Below are positions 7,451 to 15,815 of a stretch of 64,000 nucleotides of DNA, piece by piece. This stretch comes from Actinokineospora sp. NBRC 105648 (GTDB lineage: Bacteria > Actinomycetota > Actinomycetes > Mycobacteriales > Pseudonocardiaceae). How positions within the stretch are numbered: the first letter of the stretch is position 1; each line of letters starts with the position of its first letter. The stretch spans positions 80,203 through 144,202 of the forward strand of contig NZ_BSTR01000014.1 in the NCBI RefSeq assembly GCF_030269645.1, in the 5' to 3' direction. A model generated the notes under the pieces. It saw only the letters and a list, made by a program, of their open reading frames with translations, did no database searches and was not told the DNA's origin. A program made the position numbers and the translations under genes.

Positions 7451-8257
7451 TCAATCTAGCAGCGGCAGCAGATTCGCGTCCTCGTAGTCCAGGTGCCGCT
7501 CCAACAACCCGACCAACTCCTCCACCTCAACAGCCACCGACGCCTGATCCCCGGCCAGCACCGCGCGCAGCCGCTCCAGCACCGCCGCCATCTCCACGTG
7601 CTCGGCCGACAACCGCTCCAGCAGCGGTGCCGCCTCGGGGTAGCGCGAGGCGACCCAGGGGAAGATGTTGGCGTCCTCGCCGGTGTGGTGGTTGCCCAGC
7701 CCGGCGCAGATGGTCAGGCAGTTCACCCGTAGCTGGGCCCCCAGCCGCGGGCCGGAGGCGGACACGTCCGCGCGGATGTGGGCGAGTTCGCGGCGGAAGG
7801 AGTCATGCAGCTGCTTGACCGTGGCCGAGAGCGACCCGCCGAGTCGCAGCCTGCCGGCGAGGGCCACCACGGGCAGCTCCCGCGTGGTCTTCTCCTGGTA
7901 CGCCGCCCAGCCCGGGTCGGCCTCGACGGCGCGGGCCCAGACTTCCGCGCGCTCCGGGCCGGTGAGCACGGTGGCGTCGGCGTCGTAGGTGAGGATGCCG
8001 TCCTCGACCGTGGCGCTCGGGTTCGCCAGTAGGTTCCGGTACCAGTCCGGGTGCCTGGGCGAACCGCCCGCGGAGCCGATGACGATGACGCGTTCGCCGC
8101 CGTCGGGCAGGTAGCCCAGTGGGGTGGTGTGCGGGGTGCCGCTGCGGGCGCCGGTGGTGGTGAGCAGGATCAGGCGGGCGCCCTCGAAGTAGCCGCCGAC
8201 GCGGCCCTGGTTGGCGCGGAACTCGGTGATGACCTGGTCGTTGAACGGGTTGGGCAT
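7451..8257 (-). CDS. Ddn-family F420-dependent nitroreductase fused to a hemerythrin domain
   Basis: A 268-residue two-domain protein. Residues about 5-130 match the deazaflavin (F420)-dependent nitroreductase/Ddn family: TTGARSGTPHTTPLGY, then a GSAGGSPRHPDWYRNL segment typical of the F420 pocket. Residues about 145-268 form a hemerythrin-like four-helix bundle with iron-ligand-type residues: NHHTGEDANIFP, a later SAEHVEM, and HLDYEDANLLPLLD. The first domain would use reduced F420 for nitro or quinone reduction; the second would bind a di-iron site sensing or carrying O2 or NO. The combination suggests a role in redox or nitrosative stress. The ATG start has only a weak ribosome site. It is convergent with the transglycosylase. 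Confidence 0.85.
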   Translation of the reverse strand: MPNPFNDQVITEFRANQGRVGGYFEGARLILLTTTGARSGTPHTTPLGYLPDGGERVIVIGSAGGSPRHPDWYRNLLANPSATVEDGILTYDADATVLTGPERAEVWARAVEADPGWAAYQEKTTRELPVVALAGRLRLGGSLSATVKQLHDSFRRELAHIRADVSASGPRLGAQLRVNCLTICAGLGNHHTGEDANIFPWVASRYPEAAPLLERLSAEHVEMAAVLERLRAVLAGDQASVAVEVEELVGLLERHLDYEDANLLPLLD

Positions 8258-8460
8258 GGGTCGCTTTCTGCTGGTGGGTCCAGAGGGGGATCCGAGGCAC
8301 AGCAGGAGGTCGGCGGGCCCCTGGCCCGCCGCGAGGTCACCCGTTGGCCGGGTGCCTGACTCGCTCGAGGCCCAGTGGGGCCGACCCGGCAGTCACCCGG
8401 CCAACCTACCGAACCGGGCGTGACGGTGGTCTCTCAGGGTGCGCGGGTTAGCATCGCGCG

Positions 8461-8814
8461 GTGGGCAGGACGTCGGGAAGCGGGCGCGCACTCCTCGTCA
8501 TCGGGGTGTCGGCGCTCTCGCTCGCCGTCTGCTGCGGGCTCGCCTGGTGGCAGTGGCAGCGGTTCGAATCGGCCAACGGGACGTTCCAGAACCTGGGCTA
8601 CGTCCTGCAGTGGCCGCTGTTCGGCATCGCCCCGGCCTACATGTTCTGGCGGTTCCGCAAGCTCCGCGAGCGCGAGCTCCAGGCGCCGCCCCCCGAGGTC
8701 AGCCCGCGCCCGGCGCCCGTGGTGCACCCGCTCGACTCGGACGAGCCGGATGACGAGCTGACCGCCTACAACCGCTACCTTGCCCGGCTGAACGCAGACC
8801 AGGAGTCCCGATGA
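8461..8814 (+). CDS. LprD-like small membrane protein
   Basis: A 117-residue protein with two hydrophobic segments (about residues 8-27 and 45-63) and a conserved-looking centre: WWQWQRFESANGTFQNLGY, then LQWPLFGIAPAYMFWRFRKL. The C-terminal third is Pro-rich and acidic, and ends in YNRYLARLN. The sequence and the DUF3817 gene that follows resemble the mycobacterial pair lprD (Rv1343c)/Rv1342c; that assignment is from memory and moderate. Function is unknown. The GTG start has no Shine-Dalgarno but is preceded by TAGCAT 6 nt upstream, so the transcript may be leaderless. Its stop overlaps the next gene's ATG (ATGA). Confidence 0.7.
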   Translation: MGRTSGSGRALLVIGVSALSLAVCCGLAWWQWQRFESANGTFQNLGYVLQWPLFGIAPAYMFWRFRKLRERELQAPPPEVSPRPAPVVHPLDSDEPDDELTAYNRYLARLNADQESR

Positions 8815-9164
8815 GCATCACCGACGAGGAGAACCCGGCCCAGGCCGTCGGGGTCCGGGGCGTGCGCGGCGCGCTCGCCCGCTACCGCGTGATGGCCTAC
8901 GTCGTCGGTGTCGGCCTGCTCGCGCTGGTCGCCGCCATGGTGCTCAAGTACGCCTTCGACAACTCCACCCCGGTGGCCATCGTCGGCCCGGCGCACGGCT
9001 TCCTCTACGCGGTCTACCTGCTCGCCGCCTTCGACCTGGCGCTCAAGGCCCGCTGGTCGGTCAAGGGCACCCTGCTGGTCCTGCTGGCGGGCATGGTCCC
9101 GTTCGTCTCGTTCGTGGTCGAGCGCCGGGTCACGCACAAGACCCAGGCGGGCCAGAAGCTCTGA
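8811..9164 (+). CDS. DUF3817 integral membrane protein
   Basis: A 117-residue protein with three hydrophobic segments (about residues 28-47, 55-78 and 84-103) and the family hallmark GPAHGFLYAVYLLAAFDLALK. The C-terminal tail VVERRVTHK is basic, placing it in the cytoplasm. DUF3817 (YdzA-like) proteins have no established activity. Its start overlaps the stop of the LprD-like gene by four bases, so the two are translationally coupled and their products may interact. It is followed by a small hairpin (9164-9189). Confidence 0.8.
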   Translation: MSITDEENPAQAVGVRGVRGALARYRVMAYVVGVGLLALVAAMVLKYAFDNSTPVAIVGPAHGFLYAVYLLAAFDLALKARWSVKGTLLVLLAGMVPFVSFVVERRVTHKTQAGQKL

Positions 9165-9189
9165 GTGTGACCGGCCGCACTGTCACACT
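9164..9189 (+). terminator. Short hairpin after DUF3817 gene
   Basis: A 7-bp inverted repeat (agtgtga / tcacact) overlapping the last base of the DUF3817 gene, 45 bp before the next start. It is a weak terminator candidate. Confidence 0.35.
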
Positions 9190-9233
9190 CCGGCCCGCCG
9201 CGTAGTCCTCCCCGTGACGGAGGGAGAACGTCC

Positions 9234-10355
9234 ATGACAACGCACATCGTGGTGCTGGGAGCGGGCTACTCGGGACTGGTGGCGGCCAAGCGCGCGGCGC
9301 GGCTGCCCGACACCAGGGTCACCCTGGTCAACGCGGCCGCCGAGTTCGTCGAGCGGGTCCGGCTGCACGAGGTCGCCGCCGGTCGGCCGGTCCGGTCGCA
9401 CCGGATCACCGAGCTGATCGGGCGCGCGCCGGTGGAGCTGGTGGTCGACACGGTCACCGCCATCGACCCCGACCGCAAGGTCGTCACGCTGGCCAACGGC
9501 ACCCTGGAGAGCAACACCCTCGACTACGACACCCTGGTCTACGCCCTGGGCAGCCGGGCCGACGTCGAGGTCGAGCACGTGCACCCGCTGGCCCTCGCGC
9601 CGGACGCCGAGCGGCTCAAGCGCGAGCTGCGCGGCACCGTCGCGGTCGTCGGCGGTGGTCTGACCGGTGTCGAGGCCGCCACCGAGTTCGCCGAGGCGGG
9701 CCACCCGGTGCGGCTGCTGACCGCGGGCCCGCTGGGTGCCGCGCTGTCGGCGAAGGGCCGGGCGCACCTGCGCCGGGTGCTCGACCGGCTCGAGGTCCAG
9801 GTGCACGACCAGGTCAAGGTCACCGGCACCGACGCCACCGGGCTCACGCTCGCCGACGGCGGCTACGTCCCGGCCGACACCGTGGTGTGGACCACCGGGT
9901 TCCGCGCGCCCGCCCTGGCCGCGGACTCCGGGTTCGCCGTGGACGACCGCGGCCGGATGGTCGTCGACGGCACCCTGCGCTCGGTGTCGCACCCGGACGT
10001 CTACGCCGTCGGCGACGCCGCCGCGGTGCGCCTGGTGAACGGTCTGGAGCTGCGGATGGCCTGCGCCACCGGGCTTCCCGCCGGGTACCACGCCGCCAAG
10101 GCGATCGGCGACCGGCTGGCGGGCCGCGAGCCGGGACCGCTGAGCTTCCGGTTCGTGAACCAGTGCGTCAGCCTCGGGCGCAAGGACGGGCTGATCCAGT
10201 TCGTCCGGGCCGACGACACCCCGGTCGAGCGCGTGCTCACCGGTCGGCTTGCCGCCTGGTACAAGGAGTTGATCGTGCGCGGCGCCCTGTTCGCCCAGCG
10301 CCACCCGGCGCTGGCGGGCGTCAGCCCGCGCGGCGGGACCAAGCCCCGACCGTAG
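9234..10355 (+). CDS. NAD(P)/FAD-dependent oxidoreductase, NDH-2-like
   Basis: A 373-residue two-dinucleotide-binding-domain flavoprotein. An FAD-binding GxGxxG (VVLGAGYSGLVAAKRA) is at the N-terminus, a second Rossmann motif (VAVVGGGLTGVEAATEFAEA) at about residue 140, and the FAD-contact Asp in VYAVGDAAAV at about 260. This matches type II NADH dehydrogenase and carotenoid/quinone oxidoreductase relatives (Ndh/YumB type). No redox-active CxxC is present, so it is not a disulfide reductase. No C-terminal membrane helix is obvious; the tail is amphipathic at most. A clear GGAGG lies before the ATG. The electron acceptor cannot be read from the sequence. It is convergent with speE across a strong terminator. 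Confidence 0.85.
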   Translation: MTTHIVVLGAGYSGLVAAKRAARLPDTRVTLVNAAAEFVERVRLHEVAAGRPVRSHRITELIGRAPVELVVDTVTAIDPDRKVVTLANGTLESNTLDYDTLVYALGSRADVEVEHVHPLALAPDAERLKRELRGTVAVVGGGLTGVEAATEFAEAGHPVRLLTAGPLGAALSAKGRAHLRRVLDRLEVQVHDQVKVTGTDATGLTLADGGYVPADTVVWTTGFRAPALAADSGFAVDDRGRMVVDGTLRSVSHPDVYAVGDAAAVRLVNGLELRMACATGLPAGYHAAKAIGDRLAGREPGPLSFRFVNQCVSLGRKDGLIQFVRADDTPVERVLTGRLAAWYKELIVRGALFAQRHPALAGVSPRGGTKPRP

Positions 10356-10362
10356 AACGCGG

Positions 10363-10394
10363 CGGTGCCCGGGGACTCGCGTCCCCGGGCACCG
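10363..10394. terminator. Bidirectional terminator between NDH-2-like gene and speE
   Basis: A perfect 13-bp stem (cggtgcccgggga / tccccgggcaccg) with a 6-nt loop between two convergent genes. Confidence 0.75.
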
Positions 10395-10411
10395 GGTCGA
10401 CCAAGGCCGGA

Positions 10412-11266
10412 TCAGAGCGACTTGCGCACCCGGTACGGCGGGATCGTGTTGCCGCGCAAGGCGTCCGCGTCGATGGTCTTGGGCTGGTACGGCAGCGTCG
10501 CGAGCCGGTCGATCATGCGCGCGGTGGTGTCCGGGACGGTCTCGGCGAGTCCGAACAGGAACGCCCACTCGTGCTCGTCGGAGCCGTAGTAGACGGTCGT
10601 GCCGAACACCTCGTCGAACCTGCGCCAGGACCGCAGCAGGGTCTCGTTGCGCCACATGGTCTGACAGCCCGCCTGGCACACGACCACGCCGCCCTCGGCC
10701 AGCACCGAGCGGCACCGGGTGAGGAACTCCTCCTCGTACAACCGGTTGTGCTGGGCGAACTCCGGCCGCTCGTCGGGCAGGTCGACCAGCACGACGTCGT
10801 AGCGGTCGCCGCGCTCGAGCGCCTCGGCCAGGAACTGCCAGCCGTCGGCGTAGTGCACCCGGACCGGGCCCTCGTGCGCGACCGCGGCGGCCAGTTCCTC
10901 GGTGATGTAGCCGTAGGGCAGGTGCTCGGCGCACAGCTCCACGGCCTGCCGGTCGATGTCGACGTGGTCGACCACCGACGCGCCCGCGGCCACCGAGATC
11001 TGCGAGACGACGCCCTCACTGGACCCCACGACCAGCACGCGCTCGACCTGGCGCGCCACCAGCAGGGCGGGCACCAGCAGCGCCTCGTGGTAGGTGAGCT
11101 GGCTGAACTCGGTGCTCTGCCGGTCGTCGTCGCAGAACAGGCTGAGTCCCTGCTCGGTGCGGCCGATGACCAGGTGCTGGAACTCGGTCTTGGTGTCCAC
11201 CAGCACCTCGGGCATGTCCCACACGCGGGTCAGGCCCGGGCCCAGCGGCTCGGTGATCGGGCTCAT
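10412..11266 (-). CDS. speE: Spermidine synthase-like aminopropyltransferase
   Basis: A 284-residue Rossmann-fold methyltransferase-like protein of the spermidine synthase family. It carries a YHEALLVPALL segment, the nucleotide-binding VLVVGSSEGVVSQ loop (GGGDG-like but modified), VDHVDIDRQAVELC for cofactor ribose, and DVVLVDLPDERPE, where family members have the catalytic Asp. It would transfer the aminopropyl group of decarboxylated SAM to putrescine or another amine. Its ATG overlaps the stop of the speD-like gene by four bases, and a PLP decarboxylase precedes both, so the three genes form one polyamine operon. The altered glycine loop leaves substrate specificity open. Confidence 0.8.
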   Translation of the reverse strand: MSPITEPLGPGLTRVWDMPEVLVDTKTEFQHLVIGRTEQGLSLFCDDDRQSTEFSQLTYHEALLVPALLVARQVERVLVVGSSEGVVSQISVAAGASVVDHVDIDRQAVELCAEHLPYGYITEELAAAVAHEGPVRVHYADGWQFLAEALERGDRYDVVLVDLPDERPEFAQHNRLYEEEFLTRCRSVLAEGGVVVCQAGCQTMWRNETLLRSWRRFDEVFGTTVYYGSDEHEWAFLFGLAETVPDTTARMIDRLATLPYQPKTIDADALRGNTIPPYRVRKSL

Positions 11267-11664
11267 CGGGCGGTCTCCGACGGTACGGGGTGTCCCCTGT
11301 GGACGGTGTTGATCCGGGCGTCCAGCGCGCCCAGCCGGTCGCGCAGCAGGCCCGCTGCCAGCTCCGGGTCCGCGGTCTCGCCGCAGGTGAAGATGTCGAC
11401 GAACATCGAACCGATCTCCGGGTAGGTGTGGATGGAGGCGTGCGACTCGGAGAGCAGGGCCAGCACGGTGACCCCCTGCGGCTCGAACTGCTTGGCCACC
11501 ACGTCGCAGATGGTGGCCCCGGCGTCGCGCAGCGAGGACTCCAGCGCCTCGCGCAGGAAGCCCAGATCGTTGAGCAGCAACGGATCGACCCCGTCGAACT
11601 CGGCGAGCACGTGTCGGCCTGCGAAGTAGCCGACGCCCTGTTCGGGCGCGCGGTCGTACGACAT
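11263..11664 (-). CDS. speD: S-adenosylmethionine decarboxylase proenzyme
   Basis: A 133-residue SpeH/class 1B-type proenzyme. The self-cleavage motif is present: LLSESHASIHTYPE, with the scissile bond expected between Glu73 and Ser74, so Ser74 becomes the pyruvoyl group. His79 and Cys94 (FTCGE) match the processing and catalytic residues of the Thermotoga and Bacillus enzymes. It makes decarboxylated SAM, the aminopropyl donor for the speE product encoded next. AGGAGG lies 8 nt upstream of the ATG, 24 bp after the decarboxylase stop. The length is normal for the family. Confidence 0.92.
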   Translation of the reverse strand: MSYDRAPEQGVGYFAGRHVLAEFDGVDPLLLNDLGFLREALESSLRDAGATICDVVAKQFEPQGVTVLALLSESHASIHTYPEIGSMFVDIFTCGETADPELAAGLLRDRLGALDARINTVHRGHPVPSETAR

Positions 11665-11687
11665 CTGTCTTACCTCCTGCGAGGGAA

Positions 11688-12854
11688 TCAGCCGACGAAG
11701 AGCGTCGGAAGGGGCGGAAAACCGTTGAACGACACCGAGGAGTAGCTCGCGGTGTACGCGCCCGCGTCGAGGATGTCGACGTGGTCGCCCGCCCGCAGCG
11801 CCGTCGGAAGACGATACGCGGTGTGCTGGTAGATCACGTCATCGCCGTCGCAGGTGGGGCCCGCGATGATGACCGGTCCGTCCGGTGTGGCCGGATGTCG
11901 GGTGCTCAGCCGGTAGGCGATGTACTCGTTCTCGGTCTCGGCCAGCCCGGAGTAGCGGCCGATGTCGAGGTAGACCCAGCGGTGCTCGTCGGCGTCGTCC
12001 TTGCGCGACACCAGGACCACCTCGGCGCGGATGACCCCGGCGGTGGCCGCGATCGCCCGACCGGGCTCGATGACCAGCTCGGGGGCGGTGTCGAAGTGCT
12101 CGGCGACCGCGGCGCGGATCGCCGCGGCGTGCACGTCGGCCGGTGGCGCCGGATCCCGGTACCCGGTGGGAAAACCACCACCGAGGTTGAGCGAGGTCGT
12201 GCGAACGCCCGCCTCGGCGAGCCCGCGCGAGATCCACGCGGCCTGGGCGATGCCCGCGGTCCAGGCCGCCGGGTCGGTGTGCTGCGAGCCGACGTGGAAG
12301 CAGGCGCCGCGCACGTCCAGGCCTAGGTCGGCGGCCCGGGCCAGCAGCCGCAGCGCCATCCGGGGCGAGCAGCCGAACTTGCGGCCGAACGGCGTACCGG
12401 AGTCCGGCGCGTCGACCAGGAACCGGCACCAGACCTGGGATCCCGGGGCGTGCTCGGCCAGGTTCGCCAGGTCGCCGTCGGAGTCGAAGGTGAACCGGCG
12501 GACGCCGCGCGCGTGGGCGTGGGCGATGTCGGCGGCCTTCTTGATGGGGTTGCCGTAGGACAGTGACTCCGGGCTCGCGCCCTGGGCCAGGCAGAGGTCG
12601 ACCTCGCCGGTGCTGGCGACGTCGAACGACGAGCCCTCGGCCACCAGCGCGGCCACGACCTCGGGGGCGGGATTCGCCTTGACCGCGTAGAAGATGGCGG
12701 CCTCGGGCAGCGCCGCGCGCAACGCGCGGTAGTTGGTCCGCACCACCTCGAGGTCCACCACCAGGCACGGCGTCGCGGGCGCGCGTTCGTCGAGGAACGC
12801 GCGCAGCCGGGGGGACAAGCCCGGCGACGCCAGAGAGTCGAGCACGGCGTGCAC
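11688..12854 (-). CDS. speC: Type III PLP-dependent amino-acid decarboxylase (ornithine decarboxylase-like)
   Basis: A protein of about 388 residues with the alanine-racemase/ODC fold. The PLP Lys is in IFYAVKANP, the phosphate-binding region in HVGSQHTD and LNLGGGFPTGY, EPGRA is present, and the catalytic Cys is in GPTCDGDD. These are the signatures of eukaryotic-type ODC and related lysine/ornithine decarboxylases rather than diaminopimelate decarboxylase. It would make putrescine (or cadaverine) for the speD and speE steps that follow. The frame extends far upstream to 13709, but that region overlaps the divergent MFS gene. I chose GTG 12854 by the usual N-terminus; no Shine-Dalgarno is visible, so the start is uncertain. 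Confidence 0.85.
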   Translation of the reverse strand: MHAVLDSLASPGLSPRLRAFLDERAPATPCLVVDLEVVRTNYRALRAALPEAAIFYAVKANPAPEVVAALVAEGSSFDVASTGEVDLCLAQGASPESLSYGNPIKKAADIAHAHARGVRRFTFDSDGDLANLAEHAPGSQVWCRFLVDAPDSGTPFGRKFGCSPRMALRLLARAADLGLDVRGACFHVGSQHTDPAAWTAGIAQAAWISRGLAEAGVRTTSLNLGGGFPTGYRDPAPPADVHAAAIRAAVAEHFDTAPELVIEPGRAIAATAGVIRAEVVLVSRKDDADEHRWVYLDIGRYSGLAETENEYIAYRLSTRHPATPDGPVIIAGPTCDGDDVIYQHTAYRLPTALRAGDHVDILDAGAYTASYSSVSFNGFPPLPTLFVG

Positions 12855-12953
12855 TGTAATACCGAGTTGACCGCCGTTGGGGGCAGTGGCCGTCACCGAC
12901 TCGATCACACCGGCCCGTACCATCCGCCCGACACGGCCACCGGGAGGCAGTTC

Positions 12954-14249
12954 ATGACGCCAGGGACACGCGCGGGTTACGCACTGGGATCGCTTGCCAC
13001 GGGGGCGTTCGGGACCGTCCCGGGGCTGCTCCTGCTGCCGTTCCTGACCGACCGGCTGGGGGTGCAGTCGGCGGTGGCCGGTGTCCTGGTGCTGTTGCCG
13101 AAGGCGTGGGACGTGCTGTTCAACCCGGTCGCGGGCCGGATCAGCGACCGCAGCACGCACCCGCTCGGACCGCGCAGGCCCTTCCTGCTGCGCGGCGGGC
13201 TGGCCCTGGCCGTGCTGTTCGCGCTGATGTTCCTGCCCCCGCTGGCGGGCAGCCCGCTGGGTGACGGCGCCTACGTGGCGGCGCTGTTCCTGGCGTGCGC
13301 GACCGCGTTCGCCTTCTTCCAGGTGCCCTACATGGCGATGGCCGCCGAGCTGACCGACGACTACGACGAGCGCACCCGGCTGATGTCCTGGCGGGTGGCG
13401 ATGCTCGCGGTCGCCATCCTGCTCGCCGGGGCCGGTGCCCCGCTGGTCCGCGACGCGTTCGACAGCTACCGGGTGATGGGCCTGGCGGTCGCGGCGCTGA
13501 TCCTGGTGGGCACGCTGGGTGTCTACCTGGGTACCCGGAACGTCCCTGTCGCGCGCGTCACATCCGCCGGTGCCCGGTTCGGCGAGCTGCTGGCCGCGGT
13601 CCGCGAGTCCCGCGCCTTCCGCACCCTGCTGCTCGCCTTCGTGATCCAGGCCGTCGGCATCGGCACCGTGCTGGCCGGGGTGGACTACCTGGCCAGGGTC
13701 GTGCTGCACGACGCGGGCCAGCAGCCGGTCCTGTTCGCCGGGTTCATCGGCCCGGCGCTGCTGGTGATGCCGGTGCTGCAGCGGGTCGGCGCCCGGTGGG
13801 GCAAGCTGCGCGGCTACCAGGGTGCGACAGTGCTCTTCGGAGTCGCCATCGCCGGTGTCGCGTTCGTGCCGCCGACCCCGGTGCTGATGGTCCTGGTGGC
13901 ACTGACCGGGGTCGGCTACGCGGGCCTGCAGGTCTTCCCGATGGCGATGCTGCCGGACATCATCAGCACCGAGCAGGCCCGCACCGGTGACGCCCGCTCC
14001 GGCCTGTTCTCCGGTGTCTGGACGGCGGGGGAGACCCTGGGCCTGGCCCTCGGACCGGGCCTGTTCGGCCTGGTGCTCTCGCTCGGCGGCTACATCTCCG
14101 GTGGCACCGCCGAGCAGCCCGCGAGCGCGGCCACCGCGATCACCCTCGGCTTCACGCTGATCCCGGCCGTCCTGGTGCTGGCGGTGCTGCCGCTGCTGCG
14201 CCGCTCGGTCGTGGAGCCCGACCGCTCACCGGCCGATGCCGGTGAGTGA
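12954..14249 (+). CDS. MFS transporter, GPH sugar:cation symporter-like
   Basis: A 431-residue protein with about 12 hydrophobic segments. The N-terminal half shows the loop WDVLFNPVAGRISDRSTHPLGPRRPF, characteristic of glycoside-pentoside-hexuronide (MelB-type) symporters, with the cation/sugar-site Asp residues in the first helices. FFQVPYMAMAAELTDDYDERTRL in the next loop is another family hallmark. The substrate cannot be read. ATG 12954 is chosen because GGGAGG lies 7 nt upstream; the frame continues to 12849 but would overlap the decarboxylase start. It is divergent from speC, and its 3' end overlaps the acetate symporter gene tail-to-tail by 24 bp. Confidence 0.85.
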   Translation: MTPGTRAGYALGSLATGAFGTVPGLLLLPFLTDRLGVQSAVAGVLVLLPKAWDVLFNPVAGRISDRSTHPLGPRRPFLLRGGLALAVLFALMFLPPLAGSPLGDGAYVAALFLACATAFAFFQVPYMAMAAELTDDYDERTRLMSWRVAMLAVAILLAGAGAPLVRDAFDSYRVMGLAVAALILVGTLGVYLGTRNVPVARVTSAGARFGELLAAVRESRAFRTLLLAFVIQAVGIGTVLAGVDYLARVVLHDAGQQPVLFAGFIGPALLVMPVLQRVGARWGKLRGYQGATVLFGVAIAGVAFVPPTPVLMVLVALTGVGYAGLQVFPMAMLPDIISTEQARTGDARSGLFSGVWTAGETLGLALGPGLFGLVLSLGGYISGGTAEQPASAATAITLGFTLIPAVLVLAVLPLLRRSVVEPDRSPADAGE

Positions 14250-15815
14250 GCGGACCTCCATCTCCCTGGCCTTGGCCGGGTCGGCCTTGTCCCGGCTGAG
14301 CACCGTGCCCAGGTAGCCGCAGACGAACGACACCGGGATGGAGATGATCCCCGGGTTGGACAGCGGGTACAGGTGGAAGTCCACTCCGGACACGATCGAG
14401 GTCGGGCTGCCGGAGACCACCGGGGAGAAGAACACCAGCAGCAGGCAGGACGCCAGACCGCCGTACATGCCGCAGAGCGTCCCGCTGGTGTTGAACCGCT
14501 TCCAGAACAGCGAGTACAGCAGCGTGGACAGGTTCGCCGAGGCGGCGAAGGCGAACGCCAGCGCCACCAGGAACGCCACGTTCTGCCCGTTGGCCAGGAT
14601 GCCGCCGACGATGGCCGCCACCCCGACCACCACCGCGGTCAGCCGGGCCACCCGGACCTCGGCGGCGGCGTCGGCCTTGCCGCCGCGCAGGATGTTGGCG
14701 TACACGTCGTGCGCGAAGGACGCCGAGGCGGTGATCGTCAGCCCGGCCACCACCGCCAGGATCGTCGCGAAGGCCACCGCGGCCACCACACCCATCAGCA
14801 CCGTGCCGCCGATCTCGAACGCCAGCAGCGGCGCCGCGGCGTTCTCCCGGCCGGTGGCCGAGAGGATCTTCTCCGAGCCGACCAGCGCCGAGGCGCCGTA
14901 GCCGATGACGAGCGTGGCGAGGTAGAACACGCTCATCGTGCCCACCGCCCACACCACCGAGCGGCGCGCCTGCCGGGCGTCGGGCACGGTGTAGAAGCGC
15001 ATCAGCACGTGCGGCAGGCCCGCCGCGCCCAGGATCAGCGCCAGCGACAGCGAGATGAAGTCCAGCGTGCTGATCGGCGTCTTGCCGTACTGCGCGCCCG
15101 GGTCGAGGATCTTCTCGCCCTTGGTGTTGTTGGCCGCGGCCTGGTCGAGCAGCGCGCTGAGGCTGAAGCCGAACTTGCCGAGCAGGAACACCGTCATCAG
15201 CACCACGCACAGCAGCAGGATCGCGGCCTTGATGATCTGCACCCAGGTGGTGCCCTTCATGCCGCCGACCAGCACGTAGCAGATCATGATCAGCCCGACC
15301 ACGCTGATCACCAGCGCCTGCCCGCCCTTGCCGTGCACGTCGAGCAGCAGCGCCACCACCGCGCCCGCGCCCGCCATCTGGGCCAGCATGTAGAAGAACG
15401 AGATCACCAGGGTCGAGGTCGCGGCGGCGGCGCGCACCGGGCGCTGGCGCATCCGGAAGGCCAGCACGTCGCCCATGGTGAACCGGCCGGTGTTGCGCAC
15501 CAGCTCGGCGATCAGCAGCAGGTTGACCAGCCAGGCCACCAGGAAGCCGATGGAGTAGAGGAAGCCGTCGTAGCCGTTGATCGCGATCGCGCCCGCGATG
15601 CCGAGGAACGAGGCGGCGGAGAGGAAGTCGCCGGAGAGCGCGATGCCGTTCTGCACACCGGTGAACGCCCCGCCCGCGGCGTAGTAGTCGGCGGTGGAGG
15701 TGTTGCGCGAGCCCGCGCGGTACACCACGTACAGGGTGATCACGACGAAGGCGCCGAACACCACGGTGTTGAGGACCGGGTCGCCGACCTGGCCGCCCTG
15801 GGCGAGCGCGCTCAT
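14226..15815 (-). CDS. actP: Sodium:solute symporter, cation acetate symporter (ActP/MctC-like)
   Basis: A 529-residue SSS-family permease with about 13 membrane helices. The sequence shows NGIALSGDFLSAASFLGIAG and GVTQ-less but typical YYAAGGAFTGVQNG N-terminal segments, RLTAVVVGVAAIVGG, and the FTLGD-like FTMGDVLAFR motif. The DUF485 partner that overlaps its start is the usual companion of ActP-type acetate/pyruvate/propionate carriers. It would import short monocarboxylates with Na+. The ATG at 15815 overlaps the DUF485 stop (ATGA). Its C-terminal codons overlap the convergent MFS gene. Confidence 0.88.
   Translation of the reverse strand: MSALAQGGQVGDPVLNTVVFGAFVVITLYVVYRAGSRNTSTADYYAAGGAFTGVQNGIALSGDFLSAASFLGIAGAIAINGYDGFLYSIGFLVAWLVNLLLIAELVRNTGRFTMGDVLAFRMRQRPVRAAAATSTLVISFFYMLAQMAGAGAVVALLLDVHGKGGQALVISVVGLIMICYVLVGGMKGTTWVQIIKAAILLLCVVLMTVFLLGKFGFSLSALLDQAAANNTKGEKILDPGAQYGKTPISTLDFISLSLALILGAAGLPHVLMRFYTVPDARQARRSVVWAVGTMSVFYLATLVIGYGASALVGSEKILSATGRENAAAPLLAFEIGGTVLMGVVAAVAFATILAVVAGLTITASASFAHDVYANILRGGKADAAAEVRVARLTAVVVGVAAIVGGILANGQNVAFLVALAFAFAASANLSTLLYSLFWKRFNTSGTLCGMYGGLASCLLLVFFSPVVSGSPTSIVSGVDFHLYPLSNPGIISIPVSFVCGYLGTVLSRDKADPAKAREMEVRSLTGIGR

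Noticed and set aside
8565..8585. tRNA T-loop-like ggttcgaatc
   Set aside because: It lies inside the LprD-like coding frame, with no surrounding cloverleaf.
12855..13709. Long N-terminal extension of the decarboxylase frame
   Set aside because: It runs antisense through the MFS gene, is rich in His/Gln/Arg, and does not belong to the ODC fold.
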